A stretch of DNA of 60,694 nt, from NCBI GenBank assembly GCA_021819605.1, contig JAKAQT010000001.1, positions 1 through 60,694 on the forward strand, written 5' to 3'. A model generated the notes under the pieces. That model saw only the letters and a program-made list of their open reading frames with translations. It was not told the DNA's origin and did no database searches. Made by a program: the position numbers and the translations under genes. The DNA is from Thermoplasmata archaeon. Its GTDB lineage: Archaea; Thermoplasmatota; Thermoplasmata; Thermoplasmatales; Thermoplasmataceae. Positions 25,955 to 35,509 of this stretch are shown here, piece after piece; position 1 is the stretch's first letter; every line of letters starts with the position of its first letter.

Positions 25955-27133
25955 TTATGCACCTGTATAGTGTATCCTCAATTCCTTTATTAGGTCACTG
26001 ACTTCCTGTCTTATGTTCTTCCCGGACAGGGCACTGCTTATGAGTTCTGCAATCCGGCCCATATCGCTGAATCCCATCCTGCTGATCTCAGAAGTGCCTA
26101 TCCTCCCTTCCCTGTCAACAATAATTCCGTTATCTTCAAGAATCCGGGATGCCGATTCAAAGCTCATGCCCCTGCCCTGGAAATAATCGCCATCAAGTGC
26201 AATCTGGTGTGTCTCCGAGTACCACGGTGAATATTTTACTCCCACGCCATTCTCATGCAGTTCCTTTCCAAGGTGCCTGGAGTTTCTGACAACACTTGCT
26301 GCATAGTCCCTGCCATATTTCGTCATTTCCTCCAGCGCAACTCCAAGTGCAGCTATCCTTGATGGGTGATAGTTGTCCATGGTTCTCCAGGTGATGTTCT
26401 TCCTTATCCTGGTGAAAATGTCCTCGTTGTTAGTCAGTATGATGCCTCCCTGTGGGCCGAAGAACGACTTGTGTGTGGATCCAAACAGAAGATCACAGTA
26501 TTCAAGTACGTCCTTCTGAAAGGCCTGGCCAGCAATGAGGCCCATTACGTGAGATCCATCGTATGCAAGGTATGAGTTGTACGCATCGCACATTTCCCTC
26601 AGGGGCTTCAGGTCATAGTGCTTCAGGAAGAATGACTGTCCAAGAACCACAAGGGAGGGGCTGGATGCCTTCATGGCTCTTTCCAGCTTTTGGAGATTTA
26701 TCTCCTGGGATGCCTGGTCATAAGGGACCTCATAGTTCTGGAAACCGAACATCTGCGGCAGATACCCATTCTGATAGCCGGTGTATCCACCATCCTTCTC
26801 GGCAATGGACATCATGTTCTCCCTCTTGCTCATCAGCGAAAGGATAACCATCTCGGCTGCGATATGACCTCCCAGGGGTCTCACTTCGGCATACTTTGAT
26901 CCATACAGGGCGGCTGCCAGCTTCTCGGTTTCATGGAGTATCTCTTCCGTATACTGTGTTCCCCCGTAGGCATCGCCCTTGCTTGGATCAAGCACAAGTG
27001 AATATCGGGAGGCAAGATCTGAGGAGAGGGCTTCCCTGGCATCCATACTCATAATGTTTTCAGATGCCTGGAGATTCAACGATTCTGATCTGTACTTTTC
27101 ATGCTTCTTTACAAGCTTCAGGATTTCACTCAT
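25955..27133 (-). CDS. glyA: Serine hydroxymethyltransferase, archaeal type
   Basis: A 392-residue PLP enzyme that interconverts serine and glycine with a pterin one-carbon carrier. SLNLQASENIMSMDAREALSSDLASRYSL (about 16-44) is the pterin/PLP entry block; YDGSHVMGLIAG contains the PLP-aspartate region, and the PLP lysine is in STHKSFFGPQGG near residue 220. The start is ATG 27133, after a GGAAGG stretch; an upstream in-frame ATG at 27154 (MAGEGRI) is nearer the TATA-like TTAAATA (about 27190) and remains possible. It opens the operon glyA-CBS/HPF-tldD-tldE. A folate-type pathway is supported by the dihydropteroate synthase at 40.7 kb. Confidence 0.94.
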   Translation of the reverse strand: MSEILKLVKKHEKYRSESLNLQASENIMSMDAREALSSDLASRYSLVLDPSKGDAYGGTQYTEEILHETEKLAAALYGSKYAEVRPLGGHIAAEMVILSLMSKRENMMSIAEKDGGYTGYQNGYLPQMFGFQNYEVPYDQASQEINLQKLERAMKASSPSLVVLGQSFFLKHYDLKPLREMCDAYNSYLAYDGSHVMGLIAGQAFQKDVLEYCDLLFGSTHKSFFGPQGGIILTNNEDIFTRIRKNITWRTMDNYHPSRIAALGVALEEMTKYGRDYAASVVRNSRHLGKELHENGVGVKYSPWYSETHQIALDGDYFQGRGMSFESASRILEDNGIIVDREGRIGTSEISRMGFSDMGRIAELISSALSGKNIRQEVSDLIKELRIHYTGA

Positions 27134-27390
27134 GATACGACCTTCCCCTGCCATGATAAGGCAGTGTGCTCCAATCAATGCATATCTCTGTATTTAATGT
27201 TGACACATTATCCATGGATTTCCTTGTGAAGCGCCTATGCCTCCGGAAATTATCTCATGCTGGACAGTTTGTGCCAGAAAACACCCGCCTGTTCATGAAG
27301 TTCCAGACTTGTTCCATGCTGAAACTTATGTCATGAATCCGTCGGGCACATCTGATCAACATATATTTCAATGTAACCGCAATAGCAAGT

Positions 27391-29799
27391 ATGATGAAGC
27401 TGAATGTCCGCATACTGGTGGCATCGTACAGGCGTTCAGATGTGGCCATGGAGATCTATGGCAGGACCGATGATGGAAAGTCCGTGACTTCACTTTACTT
27501 TGGCTTCCAGCCATATTTCGATCTTGTGAACCCGACTGATGCATGCCTGCAGAAATACAGGCTCGATGAGCAGTATGTCAGGGAGGAGGAAAAGAAGCTG
27601 TGGGTTTCCGGCTCCGACCAGCGTGTCATGAGGATTTATGTAAAGTCACCGTGGCTTGTGCCACAGCTCAGGGAGAAGTGCCAGGACGTCCAAGTGCTTG
27701 CCGCCGACATACCGTTCCATCACCGTTTCATATACGATATGGACCTGGGGTCATGTGTTGAGATAGAGGGCCAGGAGATGCCTGATGAGAGGCAGAACTA
27801 CACCACGGATTATGTTCTGCGCATCCAGAATATCAGGAACATACCTGAATTCAATCCTCCCCTGAAAATAATGAGCTTTGATATAGAAAATGCCATTCAG
27901 AAGGGCCCAGATGAGGAGTACGGGCAGATTTTTGTCATAGGCTATTCACTGACGGACGGAAACACCACTGAAAAAGGTGCGGTTTCAGGAAAGGAACGGG
28001 ACCTTCTCAGGGACTTCGTCAAGCTCGTGAACAGCAAGGACCCCGACCTGCTCACAGGGTACAACATAGATGGTTACGACCTTCCTGTACTGAAGTACAG
28101 GATGGAGAGGAATGGCGTCAGGTTTGGCATAGGCAGGGATCATCAGTCTCCCCACAGGGTGCAGGGACAGTACTGGCGCCTGCACGGGCGCATCATATCG
28201 GATACCTGGTGGGGTGTCAAGAAGGTGCTGCACCCCAAGCATGAAAGCCTCAACTATGTTTCCAGGGAATTGCTGGGTGAGGGCAAGGACAACATCAACA
28301 GGCTGAAGATTGAGGAAGAGTGGGCAACAAGACCTGATGAGGTTACGCAGTACTGCATCAAGGATGCTGACCTGACCCTCAGGATCTTCCAGAAAATACG
28401 CATTGTGGACCGCAACATGTTCATGAGCACTGTGGCCAAGCTCCCCCTTGACGACGTCACAAACGGAGGGACAAGCAATTATGTGGATTCACTGCTCATC
28501 AGGAAAGCTGACAGGGAAGGCATAGGCGTGCCAATGACAAAGCACAACTACAAGGAAGCCCCCATAGAGGGAGGATATGTGCACAGCATTGGTGCGGGAA
28601 TTTACGATTACGTGGTTGTGCTGGACTTCAAGAGCATGTATCCCTCTATGATCATGAAATACAACATTTGCTTCACAACGTTCGATCCATCCGGAGAGAT
28701 AGTGGCCCCAAACGGAGTCCACTTCCTCTCTAGGGAGAAGAGGGAGGGGCTCGTCCCAAGATTGCTGAAGGAGCTCATGGATCAGAGGGATGCCGTGAAG
28801 AGGCAGATGAAGTCGGCCAGTCCCGGCGAAAAGGAATATCTCGATGGCGTGCAGGGGGCAATCAAGATACTTATGAACACATTTTACGGTGTTCTGGCAT
28901 CCTCATTCTACAGATTCACAAATCTGGACATAGGCGGTGCGGTTACTGCATTCGCCAGGAAGACAATAACATCGCTCATCGATAAGCTCAAAAGTGAGAA
29001 TTACCGGGTCATATACGGGGATACGGACAGCATATTCATAGAATCAGGCGCAAGCAGTGACAGCGAAGCCGTGAAGGTTGGCATGGAACTGAGCGAGAGA
29101 GTTTCAAGGGACGAGGGTGTCACCGTCGAATTCGAGAAGGTCATGGATCCTCTCTTCTCCCACGGCGCCAAGAAGCGTTATGCAGGGAAGATCATTTACC
29201 CGGAATCCCAGAAGGGGGAGATACTGGTGCGTGGTTATGAGGTCAGGCGCACAGATTCATTTGACCTGCAGAGCCAGGCGCTATCTCACGTTTTTGATCT
29301 GGTGCTTGACCGGGACATAGAGGGAGCTGTGGCATACAAGAGGGAAATAGTGGATAAGATCAGGAAAGGAGACAGCACAATTGACATGGAAAGCCTGGTG
29401 ATATCCCGCACGGTCAGGGAATTCAGGAGCTACAAGGAGGAGAAATCCCTGGCCAACGTGAGGATAGCCAGGATGCTGATGGAAAGGGGAGAGACATTCA
29501 TACCCGGCATGAAGGTTTCATGGATAGTTACAAACAGCAGGAAATCACCCCAGGAGGTTGAGCCATACATTGACGGTGCTGAATTTCAGGGCAAGCCGGA
29601 CTGGGATTATTACGCAAGAAGGGTGGAGGAAACCCTTGACAGGGTTCTTGAAGGAATTGCAGAGGACTACGTATCGGCAGAGAGCCAGTCAAACCTGTTG
29701 AATTTCGGGGCTCTGAATGATCAGTCCGCCGTAAAGGCGCACCGGCCTGCCGGCGATGTTGAGGAAGGAAAGAAGCAGACAAGCCTCTTCGAGTTCTGA
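27391..29799 (+). CDS. polB: Family B DNA polymerase
   Basis: 802 residues. An N-terminal domain precedes the 3'-5' exonuclease (Exo I SFDIENAI near 162-169, Exo II GYNIDGYDLPVLKYR, Exo III YCIKDADLTL). The polymerase motifs are intact: motif A LDFKSMYPSMIMKYNI, motif B ILMNTFYGVLASSFYRF, and motif C YGDTDSIF. No intein interrupts them. The last residues QTSLFEF form a PCNA-binding-like peptide. An AT-rich CATATATTTC element about 25 nt before the ATG at 27391 suggests a leaderless mRNA. It converges with the 2-hydroxyacid dehydrogenase gene with only 25 nt between. Confidence 0.96.
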   Translation: MMKLNVRILVASYRRSDVAMEIYGRTDDGKSVTSLYFGFQPYFDLVNPTDACLQKYRLDEQYVREEEKKLWVSGSDQRVMRIYVKSPWLVPQLREKCQDVQVLAADIPFHHRFIYDMDLGSCVEIEGQEMPDERQNYTTDYVLRIQNIRNIPEFNPPLKIMSFDIENAIQKGPDEEYGQIFVIGYSLTDGNTTEKGAVSGKERDLLRDFVKLVNSKDPDLLTGYNIDGYDLPVLKYRMERNGVRFGIGRDHQSPHRVQGQYWRLHGRIISDTWWGVKKVLHPKHESLNYVSRELLGEGKDNINRLKIEEEWATRPDEVTQYCIKDADLTLRIFQKIRIVDRNMFMSTVAKLPLDDVTNGGTSNYVDSLLIRKADREGIGVPMTKHNYKEAPIEGGYVHSIGAGIYDYVVVLDFKSMYPSMIMKYNICFTTFDPSGEIVAPNGVHFLSREKREGLVPRLLKELMDQRDAVKRQMKSASPGEKEYLDGVQGAIKILMNTFYGVLASSFYRFTNLDIGGAVTAFARKTITSLIDKLKSENYRVIYGDTDSIFIESGASSDSEAVKVGMELSERVSRDEGVTVEFEKVMDPLFSHGAKKRYAGKIIYPESQKGEILVRGYEVRRTDSFDLQSQALSHVFDLVLDRDIEGAVAYKREIVDKIRKGDSTIDMESLVISRTVREFRSYKEEKSLANVRIARMLMERGETFIPGMKVSWIVTNSRKSPQEVEPYIDGAEFQGKPDWDYYARRVEETLDRVLEGIAEDYVSAESQSNLLNFGALNDQSAVKAHRPAGDVEEGKKQTSLFEF

Positions 29800-29824
29800 T
29801 AGCCGACGGAAGCTGTATTGCACT

Positions 29825-30700
29825 TCAGAGATATTCCTTTACGTTCACAACATGCTCAGGCTTTCCCTCAAGATATTTCTTCACGTTGCCGCATGCCCTC
29901 ATGAGTGCGGTTGACATGGATTCCTGCGATATGCCCGCAACATGGGGCGTGAGCACGGAGTTCTCGGGAAGCGGAAGTTCAACATTCGGCTCGTTCCACC
30001 ACACATCTGAAAGGAACATTACCCCTGGATTTCCATTGAGGAATGCCATCATGTCATCCTTTGCCACAATATCTGCCCTGGCTATGTTCACAATCATGGT
30101 ACCCCTGAATTTTTGCAGGAGCTTTCTGCCAACGTAGTTCCTTGTTGCAGATGTCAGTGGCAGCGCTATGATAACCACCGATGATCCTGACATAATCTCC
30201 TCAGGGCCGTCTGTGTACCTGTCAACATAACCATCATCCCTTCTGCTCCGGGTGTAGGCCAGCACCTTCATGCCCAGGCTTCTGGCAATTCGGGCACAGC
30301 TCTGGCCTATTCCTCCGTATCCAAGTATTCCAAGTGTTTCTCCGTAAAGGCTATGCACCAGGTCTTTTCTGTATATGCCGGATCTGATTTCACTGTTGAA
30401 TTGGCATATCTTGTTGGTGTTGGAAAGGATAAGGGCAAAGGCGTGCTGTGCCACAGAATCGGAGAAGGCTCCGGCATTGCTGCAGAATAATACCCGGTCT
30501 GAAAAGTTCCTGAAATTAAGGTGGTCCACGCCGGCAGATACGGTCTGGACAAGCTTCAGGTCGGGTGTCGGGACAAAATCCCTCATGCCTATCTGTATAT
30601 CTGCACCATCCGGGTTCTTCACATCAACCGGTATGCCTGCAACAGCAGAACATTTCTCCGCAATGTCGGCTCCCACGTCAAGCATAATTGTGGCTCTCAT
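29825..30700 (-). CDS. D-isomer-specific 2-hydroxyacid dehydrogenase family protein
   Basis: 291 residues. It should reduce a 2-oxoacid to a D-2-hydroxyacid (or the reverse) with NAD(P)H. The nucleotide-binding loop is LGILGYGGIGQSCARIARSLGM (about 123-144). The catalytic triad fits: Arg in NIARADIV (about residue 212), the acidic residue in SDVWWNEPN, and His in LTPHVAGIS (about 253). It is shorter than SerA and lacks an ACT domain, so phosphoglycerate dehydrogenase is unlikely; glyoxylate/hydroxypyruvate reductase is possible. Substrate is not determinable here. Confidence 0.88.
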   Translation of the reverse strand: MRATIMLDVGADIAEKCSAVAGIPVDVKNPDGADIQIGMRDFVPTPDLKLVQTVSAGVDHLNFRNFSDRVLFCSNAGAFSDSVAQHAFALILSNTNKICQFNSEIRSGIYRKDLVHSLYGETLGILGYGGIGQSCARIARSLGMKVLAYTRSRRDDGYVDRYTDGPEEIMSGSSVVIIALPLTSATRNYVGRKLLQKFRGTMIVNIARADIVAKDDMMAFLNGNPGVMFLSDVWWNEPNVELPLPENSVLTPHVAGISQESMSTALMRACGNVKKYLEGKPEHVVNVKEYL

Positions 30701-30804
30701 GTATGCTGAATCATGCAGTGCTTAATTCCTTTTTCGCAAATGGCGGTTGGTCACTGTTCAGGCGCTGAAAAATAGAGGGATGGTTATCCTGCTTTCCTGA
30801 AAGA

Positions 30805-31467
30805 TCATCTCTTGAAGGCAAGTTTTGCGGCGAGCTGGAACATCGATATTGTGTGAAGCCAGACCCGCCCGGGCCCCCTCATGTCTGCAAAGAAGAGCCC
30901 CTCCCCCTCCATTCCGCCGAGTATCATGGTTTTGAGGCCACCAATCCGGCCGACGCTGTACTGGACAGATTCATCAAAAGCAAGTACGTGGCTGAGCTCT
31001 GCCTGTATTTCCTCCCCTTCCTTGAGATTCATCTCCACAACATGACCATGGCCATGAAGCATGATGGAACCAGTTCCACTGAACCTTTCCAGGAAAAGTC
31101 CCTCCCCTCCCAGGATGCCCTGCCATATCCCGGCAAATTTCGTGGAATAGTTGATGGTGGAATCCATGCAGAGGAAAGCATTGAATTCAGCTATTATTGC
31201 ATTACCGGTGAGATCGATCTTCAGTATTTTCCCGGGAAGGAAGCCTGCGGATCTGATCTTGCCCGGTCCATCAACCTTCAGAAGGAATACTGCCGAACCG
31301 GCAAGCATGTGTGAGAACGCTCCCCTGAGCCCTCCGCTCCTGACGTCGAGCCTTGCTGACGGGCTCTTGGATATGAGGTGACCCGGTTCAATAAGCACAG
31401 AATCTCCCTCATTCAGCCTTGTTTCAAGGTACTGCACCTCGTTTCCAACTATATTATACTCTGTCAT
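30805..31467 (-). CDS. AIM24/TIGR00266 family protein
   Basis: 220 residues of beta-rich sequence with the repeating glycine pattern of the AIM24 family (double-stranded beta-helix-like). Characteristic strings are YLETRLNEGDSVLIEPGHLIS, GPGKIRSAGFLPGKIL, GGEGLFLERFSGTGSI and GGMEGEGLFFADMRGPGRVWLHT. The biochemical role of the family is unknown; the yeast member affects mitochondrial membrane organisation. A TATA-like AAATTTAAATGG (31487-31497) is about 25 nt before the ATG. It is a single-gene unit with a basic C-terminal AKLAFKR. Confidence 0.85.
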   Translation of the reverse strand: MTEYNIVGNEVQYLETRLNEGDSVLIEPGHLISKSPSARLDVRSGGLRGAFSHMLAGSAVFLLKVDGPGKIRSAGFLPGKILKIDLTGNAIIAEFNAFLCMDSTINYSTKFAGIWQGILGGEGLFLERFSGTGSIMLHGHGHVVEMNLKEGEEIQAELSHVLAFDESVQYSVGRIGGLKTMILGGMEGEGLFFADMRGPGRVWLHTISMFQLAAKLAFKR

Positions 31468-31486
31468 TATTGCTATAATTTATTGC

Positions 31487-31497
31487 ACCATTTAAAT
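31487..31497 (-). promoter_or_regulatory. TATA-like element for the AIM24-family gene
   Basis: The minus strand contains AAATTTAAATGG centred about 25 nt before the ATG at 31467, consistent with a leaderless transcript. Confidence 0.45.
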
Positions 31498-31555
31498 TTT
31501 TTTTAGCGTAACCTGATGTTAAAGGACAGAATTGAGACAATTTATCGGGTATTAC

Positions 31556-31969
31556 TCAGAGACCTGTGTCATCAAGATCATCAAGGAATTCTTTTACATT
31601 TCCTATGTTTTTCTGCTCCTTTCCGCCAGGATGGAATACAAGCTTATCCAGTGCAGCCGGATCCAGCCATACCGTTTTCTCGCTGCCGTCCCCTATGGTA
31701 ATCATGATCCTGCCAATTTCAATTTCCATGGTACCAACGGGAAATTCACCAGAGCAGGCTTTTCCCGAAAGGTCTGCCAGGGCAGGTACTCTGAAGACAA
31801 CGCGCATAAGCGGCATTGCCGTGTAGCTATACCGGCTGCCATATCTTATCAGCATGGGCTTCAGTTCAGGAAATGATAAAACTGCAGACCCCTCCACCAG
31901 TGAAACATTGCAAGGTCCGTAATCCATTATGAAATCCGCCAGTATGCGGAGAATATGATTGATCTTCAT
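31556..31969 (-). CDS. Small hypothetical protein coupled to the VWA protein
   Basis: 137 residues, not recognised. It is mostly beta-type sequence with no signal or membrane segment and an acidic C-terminal tail (FLDDLDDTGL). Its ATG overlaps the stop of the VWA-domain gene (ATGA), so it is the third gene of a moxR-VWA-unknown operon. Tight coupling suggests a third subunit or a client of the ATPase. I see no catalytic motif or metal-binding cysteines. Confidence 0.65.
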   Translation of the reverse strand: MKINHILRILADFIMDYGPCNVSLVEGSAVLSFPELKPMLIRYGSRYSYTAMPLMRVVFRVPALADLSGKACSGEFPVGTMEIEIGRIMITIGDGSEKTVWLDPAALDKLVFHPGGKEQKNIGNVKEFLDDLDDTGL

Positions 31970-33159
31970 TGATTATCCCCATATTTAACACATATCCCAG
32001 CGGAAGGGCATTCCCCGGTTGTTATCCATATGACCGGAAAGTTAGGTTCTGTGGCGTGGATTTCTCCTCTCCCGTCCGTGAGGAATACAAGTGGCCATGC
32101 ATTCCCATCCGCTGCCAGCCTTGAGAGAACAGCATTGAAATCCGTGCCCCCCATTCCTCTCCTTATGAACTGGAAATCGTCATGGGATAACGATCCGGAG
32201 AACATCTGGTCGTAAACCACGTCAGAATCAAACTGAATGAGCCTGACCCCATCCTCTGGCTGCAGGCCATAGATCAGGTCCGCACTATCAGAGAAGAACG
32301 CATCTGCCACTGCAGGATCAATCGATGCGGAAACATCAATGGCAATCACTGCCTTCAGGCATTTCTTCCCCCTGCCGGGAACGTAGATGCCGACATCCAC
32401 GTATTTCCTGCTGAACCTTGATCTGCTCCTTGCAGATTTATCAGGTTCCATGTAAGGTTCTAGGAGATTTCTTATTGAAATCCGCTGTATTTCATTATCC
32501 TTCACCCGGATTTGAGCCGGAACTGAGCTCTTTCCAGCCAAAATGGCAGTTATTCTGGCACCGGCAATTATTTCACTCATTCTGGCTGAATACTGTCCAC
32601 CCTCAGAGCCAGTGCCCTGGCTCTCCAGCATGCTTTTCAGAATCAGCGATCTGTTGATCTTCCTTGCTGACGAGACACGGTCCGCAAGTATTTCACGCGC
32701 TGGCCCGCCACTGGAAGAATATGGATCACCGAACAGGTTAACTGCCGGGATTCCAGCTTCAGCGGAAAGTATTGAATAAATCTCCTCGGCAGACATTTCC
32801 TTCATGCTTCTCATAAAAAGTACGCCAGAAACTCCATGGGCCAGCCCTGCCTCTGCCAGGATGCAATCCACTGCAATATCTGTGCATAAAGACCACAGAT
32901 CCCGATTTCTCTGGCCTCTCCTGGGGCCGTGGTTCAGGGCCACATGCAGGACTGATCTGGCAAGCTGGAACCGTGCCTCCACCGGTGCAACTGAAGCAAG
33001 ATAATCTGCGTTGTAATGAAGCGCGGCATCCTGTATGGCAAACCTCTGGACGCTGCTGTCCGGGATAAAATCAATTGACGACAGAATGGAACCGAGAAAA
33101 GGAAACTCCACCAGAAGGTTTCTTCTTATGGAGGAAAGAACTCTGTCAGGATTCTGCAC
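31966..33159 (-). CDS. VWA-domain protein with degenerate DUF2201 metallopeptidase-like N-terminus
   Basis: About 397 residues. The C-terminal 130 form a von Willebrand A-type domain: AIDVSASIDP (MIDAS DxSxS), the conserved Thr in GMGGTDFNAVL, and Asp in LTDGRGEI. The N-terminal part follows the DUF2201 pattern (COG3864), where a metal-binding HExxH-like motif is expected; here it reads ARSVLHVALNHGPRRGQRN, with the first His and Glu replaced. Downstream DLWSLCTDIAVDCIL matches the family. Start codon is uncertain: GTG 33159 (overlapping the moxR end by 14 nt) or GTG 33168. MoxR-VWA pairs act as AAA+ chaperone and adaptor for metal insertion or complex maturation. Confidence 0.75.
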   Translation of the reverse strand: MQNPDRVLSSIRRNLLVEFPFLGSILSSIDFIPDSSVQRFAIQDAALHYNADYLASVAPVEARFQLARSVLHVALNHGPRRGQRNRDLWSLCTDIAVDCILAEAGLAHGVSGVLFMRSMKEMSAEEIYSILSAEAGIPAVNLFGDPYSSSGGPAREILADRVSSARKINRSLILKSMLESQGTGSEGGQYSARMSEIIAGARITAILAGKSSVPAQIRVKDNEIQRISIRNLLEPYMEPDKSARSRSRFSRKYVDVGIYVPGRGKKCLKAVIAIDVSASIDPAVADAFFSDSADLIYGLQPEDGVRLIQFDSDVVYDQMFSGSLSHDDFQFIRRGMGGTDFNAVLSRLAADGNAWPLVFLTDGRGEIHATEPNFPVIWITTGECPSAGICVKYGDNQ

Positions 33160-34192
33160 CTGAAACACCCATGATCTCCCTGAATTTGCCAATGTTGGAG
33201 GCAAGAAACTCGTTGGAGGCAAGCGCTTCCTTTTCCACAACTTTTCTCATCAGGCTGAATCCAAGGGCAGCGTATTCGCCCTTCATGTGAAGCAGTGCCC
33301 TGAGGCATCCTGTGATCCTTCCACTGTCCTGCGAAGCTACCCTGGCAATGCTTCCTGCCAGCAGATACCACAGTGATGGATCATGCTCCCCACTCAACCA
33401 TTCATAATCACCTCCTATGATCTTCACGGGATCAGGCATGTCGGCGGCAAGTTTCAGGTAATGAAGAAACTCAAGCCCGTTCTCTTCCCCAATCATTCCC
33501 ATTATTGCAATGTCCCGCGCCTCTCCCTTGAGGTTTCTCACGGCATAATTCACGCCGGTTGCCCATGTCCTTGGCGTAAGGGGATAGTCATTCTCCTGCC
33601 GGAAGAGCCATGGCCTCTGGTCATTGTGCTCCATGTAAGCCACAAATGAGATGATTCTTTCGTCCACAGCACTTGCAATGGCCCATTCTGCCCAGTCATC
33701 CACATCAGGAATCAGTTCATAGTGCCCGCCGGTGAACCTGCTGGACAGGCCGGATGGCATGGTGTTTGAAATGCTCCTGTGTGAAGGCAGATTTGATGAG
33801 CCGACAAAATGCCTCCATCCCTCCGGGACTGCATAGTCCTCAATCATCCCGTCATTGATGAGCTGGAAAACAAGTCCCTGGGTGGAGGTCCTTGCATGTG
33901 TGATCTCGTCCAGAAACCATATGCCCCTGCCGCTGCGTGGGAAGCGGGAATACTTGACGAACTCCATGCCTCTTTCTGTGCGGACGGGTATGCCAAGGAA
34001 GTCAGTCTCCTCATAATAATTGAGCCTAAGGTCAAGGATGCCCATTCCAAGCCCTGCAGCTGTTTCTCTCACGATCTGGGATTTACCTATGCCCGGTGCA
34101 CCCCACACCATAACCGGCAGCCTGCCGTTTATTGCAACCTCAGTTAGAATGGATTTCAGCTGGGAAGGCTTGACCTTCTTCATGGGCGTCAT
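33146..34192 (-). CDS. MoxR-type AAA+ ATPase
   Basis: 348 residues. Walker A is WGAPGIGKSQ (about 30-39), Walker B is GIWFLDEITHA (about 90-100), and sensor-type residues follow in HFVGSSNLPSH. The C-terminal lid is family-like. MoxR ATPases pair with VWA proteins to remodel or activate partner enzymes; the target is unknown. It is the first gene of a three-gene operon and its end overlaps the VWA gene. A TATA-like CTTTTATATG (about 34211-34218 on the minus strand) is about 22 nt before the ATG at 34192. An unrelated flavoprotein gene diverges from it. Confidence 0.85.
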   Translation of the reverse strand: MTPMKKVKPSQLKSILTEVAINGRLPVMVWGAPGIGKSQIVRETAAGLGMGILDLRLNYYEETDFLGIPVRTERGMEFVKYSRFPRSGRGIWFLDEITHARTSTQGLVFQLINDGMIEDYAVPEGWRHFVGSSNLPSHRSISNTMPSGLSSRFTGGHYELIPDVDDWAEWAIASAVDERIISFVAYMEHNDQRPWLFRQENDYPLTPRTWATGVNYAVRNLKGEARDIAIMGMIGEENGLEFLHYLKLAADMPDPVKIIGGDYEWLSGEHDPSLWYLLAGSIARVASQDSGRITGCLRALLHMKGEYAALGFSLMRKVVEKEALASNEFLASNIGKFREIMGVSGAES

Positions 34193-34269
34193 GTGTCAAT
34201 ATTCCTTCATATAAAAGCCATATGTAGACTGTTACAAGAACGTTTTAATCAAGAATTGCATGTGTTGCT
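34193..34269. promoter_or_regulatory. Divergent promoter region, moxR and the GGR-like gene
   Basis: Minus strand: CTTTTATATG lies about 22 nt before the moxR ATG. Plus strand: GTTTTAATC (about 34240-34248) is 25 nt before the GTG at 34270. Both look like leaderless promoters. Confidence 0.4.
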
Positions 34270-35430
34270 GTGTTGGATGTCATTGTGGCCGGTGCCGGTC
34301 CGGCAGGTTCCTATGCCTCATACAGGCTTGCCTCCATGGGATACAGCGTTCTCAACCTGGAGGAACACAGGGAGATAGGCAGGCCTGTTGAATGCACCGG
34401 GGTTGTGACGTCAAGGGTTTTCGGATACGTGAAGAGCAGTGCAGTGGCAAACAGACTTCATGGTGCCAATGTTTTCTTCCCTGGGAACAGGGAGATGCAC
34501 ATTGAGAAGTCCGAGGAGACCACGGTCATATACCGGGATTCATTCGACAGGGATGTTTCAGCCATGGCCATTTCTGCTGGAGCAGATGTACGGCTTGATT
34601 CAAGGATAACCGAAGTGAAGGTTTCAGTCGATTCTGTCCATGTAAAATACAGGCATGAAGGCAACGTCCTTGAGGCAACCTCTGCCATGATAGTTGGGGC
34701 TGACGGTGCCAACAGTGTGGTGCGTAAATCTCTCTACGGTTCCCGCCCTTCGCGGGTCGTTTCAACATACCAGGTGGATTCTGCGGTCAGGCTTCCGGAT
34801 CAGGACAGCGTAAATGTCTATCTTGGCAGCGAGAGTTCCCATGGCTTCTTTGCATGGGCAGTTCCCACTGGAGATATAACCAGAATCGGCCTGGGGACCA
34901 TCGGCCCCGGTGCAAGGGACCTTTTCGGCAGGCTCCAGAAAAGGTTTCCGGAAGGGAGGATCCTGTCGGTGACCGGTGGGCCAATACCGATTGCATATCT
35001 TTCAAGGACATCAGGGCCAAGGAGCCTGCTGGTGGGAGACGCAGCAGGCATAGTGAAGCCACTCACCGGCGGTGGCATATATACCGGCATAGTTTCTGCC
35101 CATCATGCTGCCAGTGCAATAAATGAGGCGTTCCAGAGCCAGACTTTCAGCGGGAATTCCCTGTCAAGATACGAGAGGTACTGGAAATCGCAGCTGGGCC
35201 GGGAACTGTGGATGGATGGCATTGTGCAGAGGATATTCGCAGGTCTGAGCGATTCTTCGCTCTCACGCATATACAGCATGCTGTCATCCCCTGGTGTTGT
35301 GGAAATGATAAACAGTGTTGGGGACATAGATTACCCGTCACGCCTGGTCATAAGAATTCTCCTGAGGCATCCGGCGATCCTGATGAATTTCTTCAGGAAC
35401 AGGGTGGTGCCCGGATCGGCTGATGCGTGA
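34270..35430 (+). CDS. Geranylgeranyl reductase family flavoprotein
   Basis: 386 residues. FAD binding: VIVAGAGPAGSYASYRLA at the N-terminus, AMIVGADGANSVVRKSL in the middle, and LLVGDAAGIVKPLTGGGI near 255-272. The family reduces the geranylgeranyl chains of archaeal membrane lipids (or related isoprenoids) with FAD. The protein is related to, but clearly not the same as, the well-known archaeal lipid reductases with a CxxG-type active site; ECTGVVTSRVF sits in the corresponding region, keeping one Cys. It could instead act on a quinone or carotenoid chain. Start is GTG 34270 (TTG 34273 is possible), about 25 nt after a TATA-like element. Confidence 0.8.
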   Translation: MLDVIVAGAGPAGSYASYRLASMGYSVLNLEEHREIGRPVECTGVVTSRVFGYVKSSAVANRLHGANVFFPGNREMHIEKSEETTVIYRDSFDRDVSAMAISAGADVRLDSRITEVKVSVDSVHVKYRHEGNVLEATSAMIVGADGANSVVRKSLYGSRPSRVVSTYQVDSAVRLPDQDSVNVYLGSESSHGFFAWAVPTGDITRIGLGTIGPGARDLFGRLQKRFPEGRILSVTGGPIPIAYLSRTSGPRSLLVGDAAGIVKPLTGGGIYTGIVSAHHAASAINEAFQSQTFSGNSLSRYERYWKSQLGRELWMDGIVQRIFAGLSDSSLSRIYSMLSSPGVVEMINSVGDIDYPSRLVIRILLRHPAILMNFFRNRVVPGSADA

Positions 35431-35509
35431 TGCCCTGCAGCTCCCAGCCATTGACTTCAAGCCATTCCCGAAAAGTGTTATACTCCCATGAAATATGGTA
35501 TGCTGCCTG

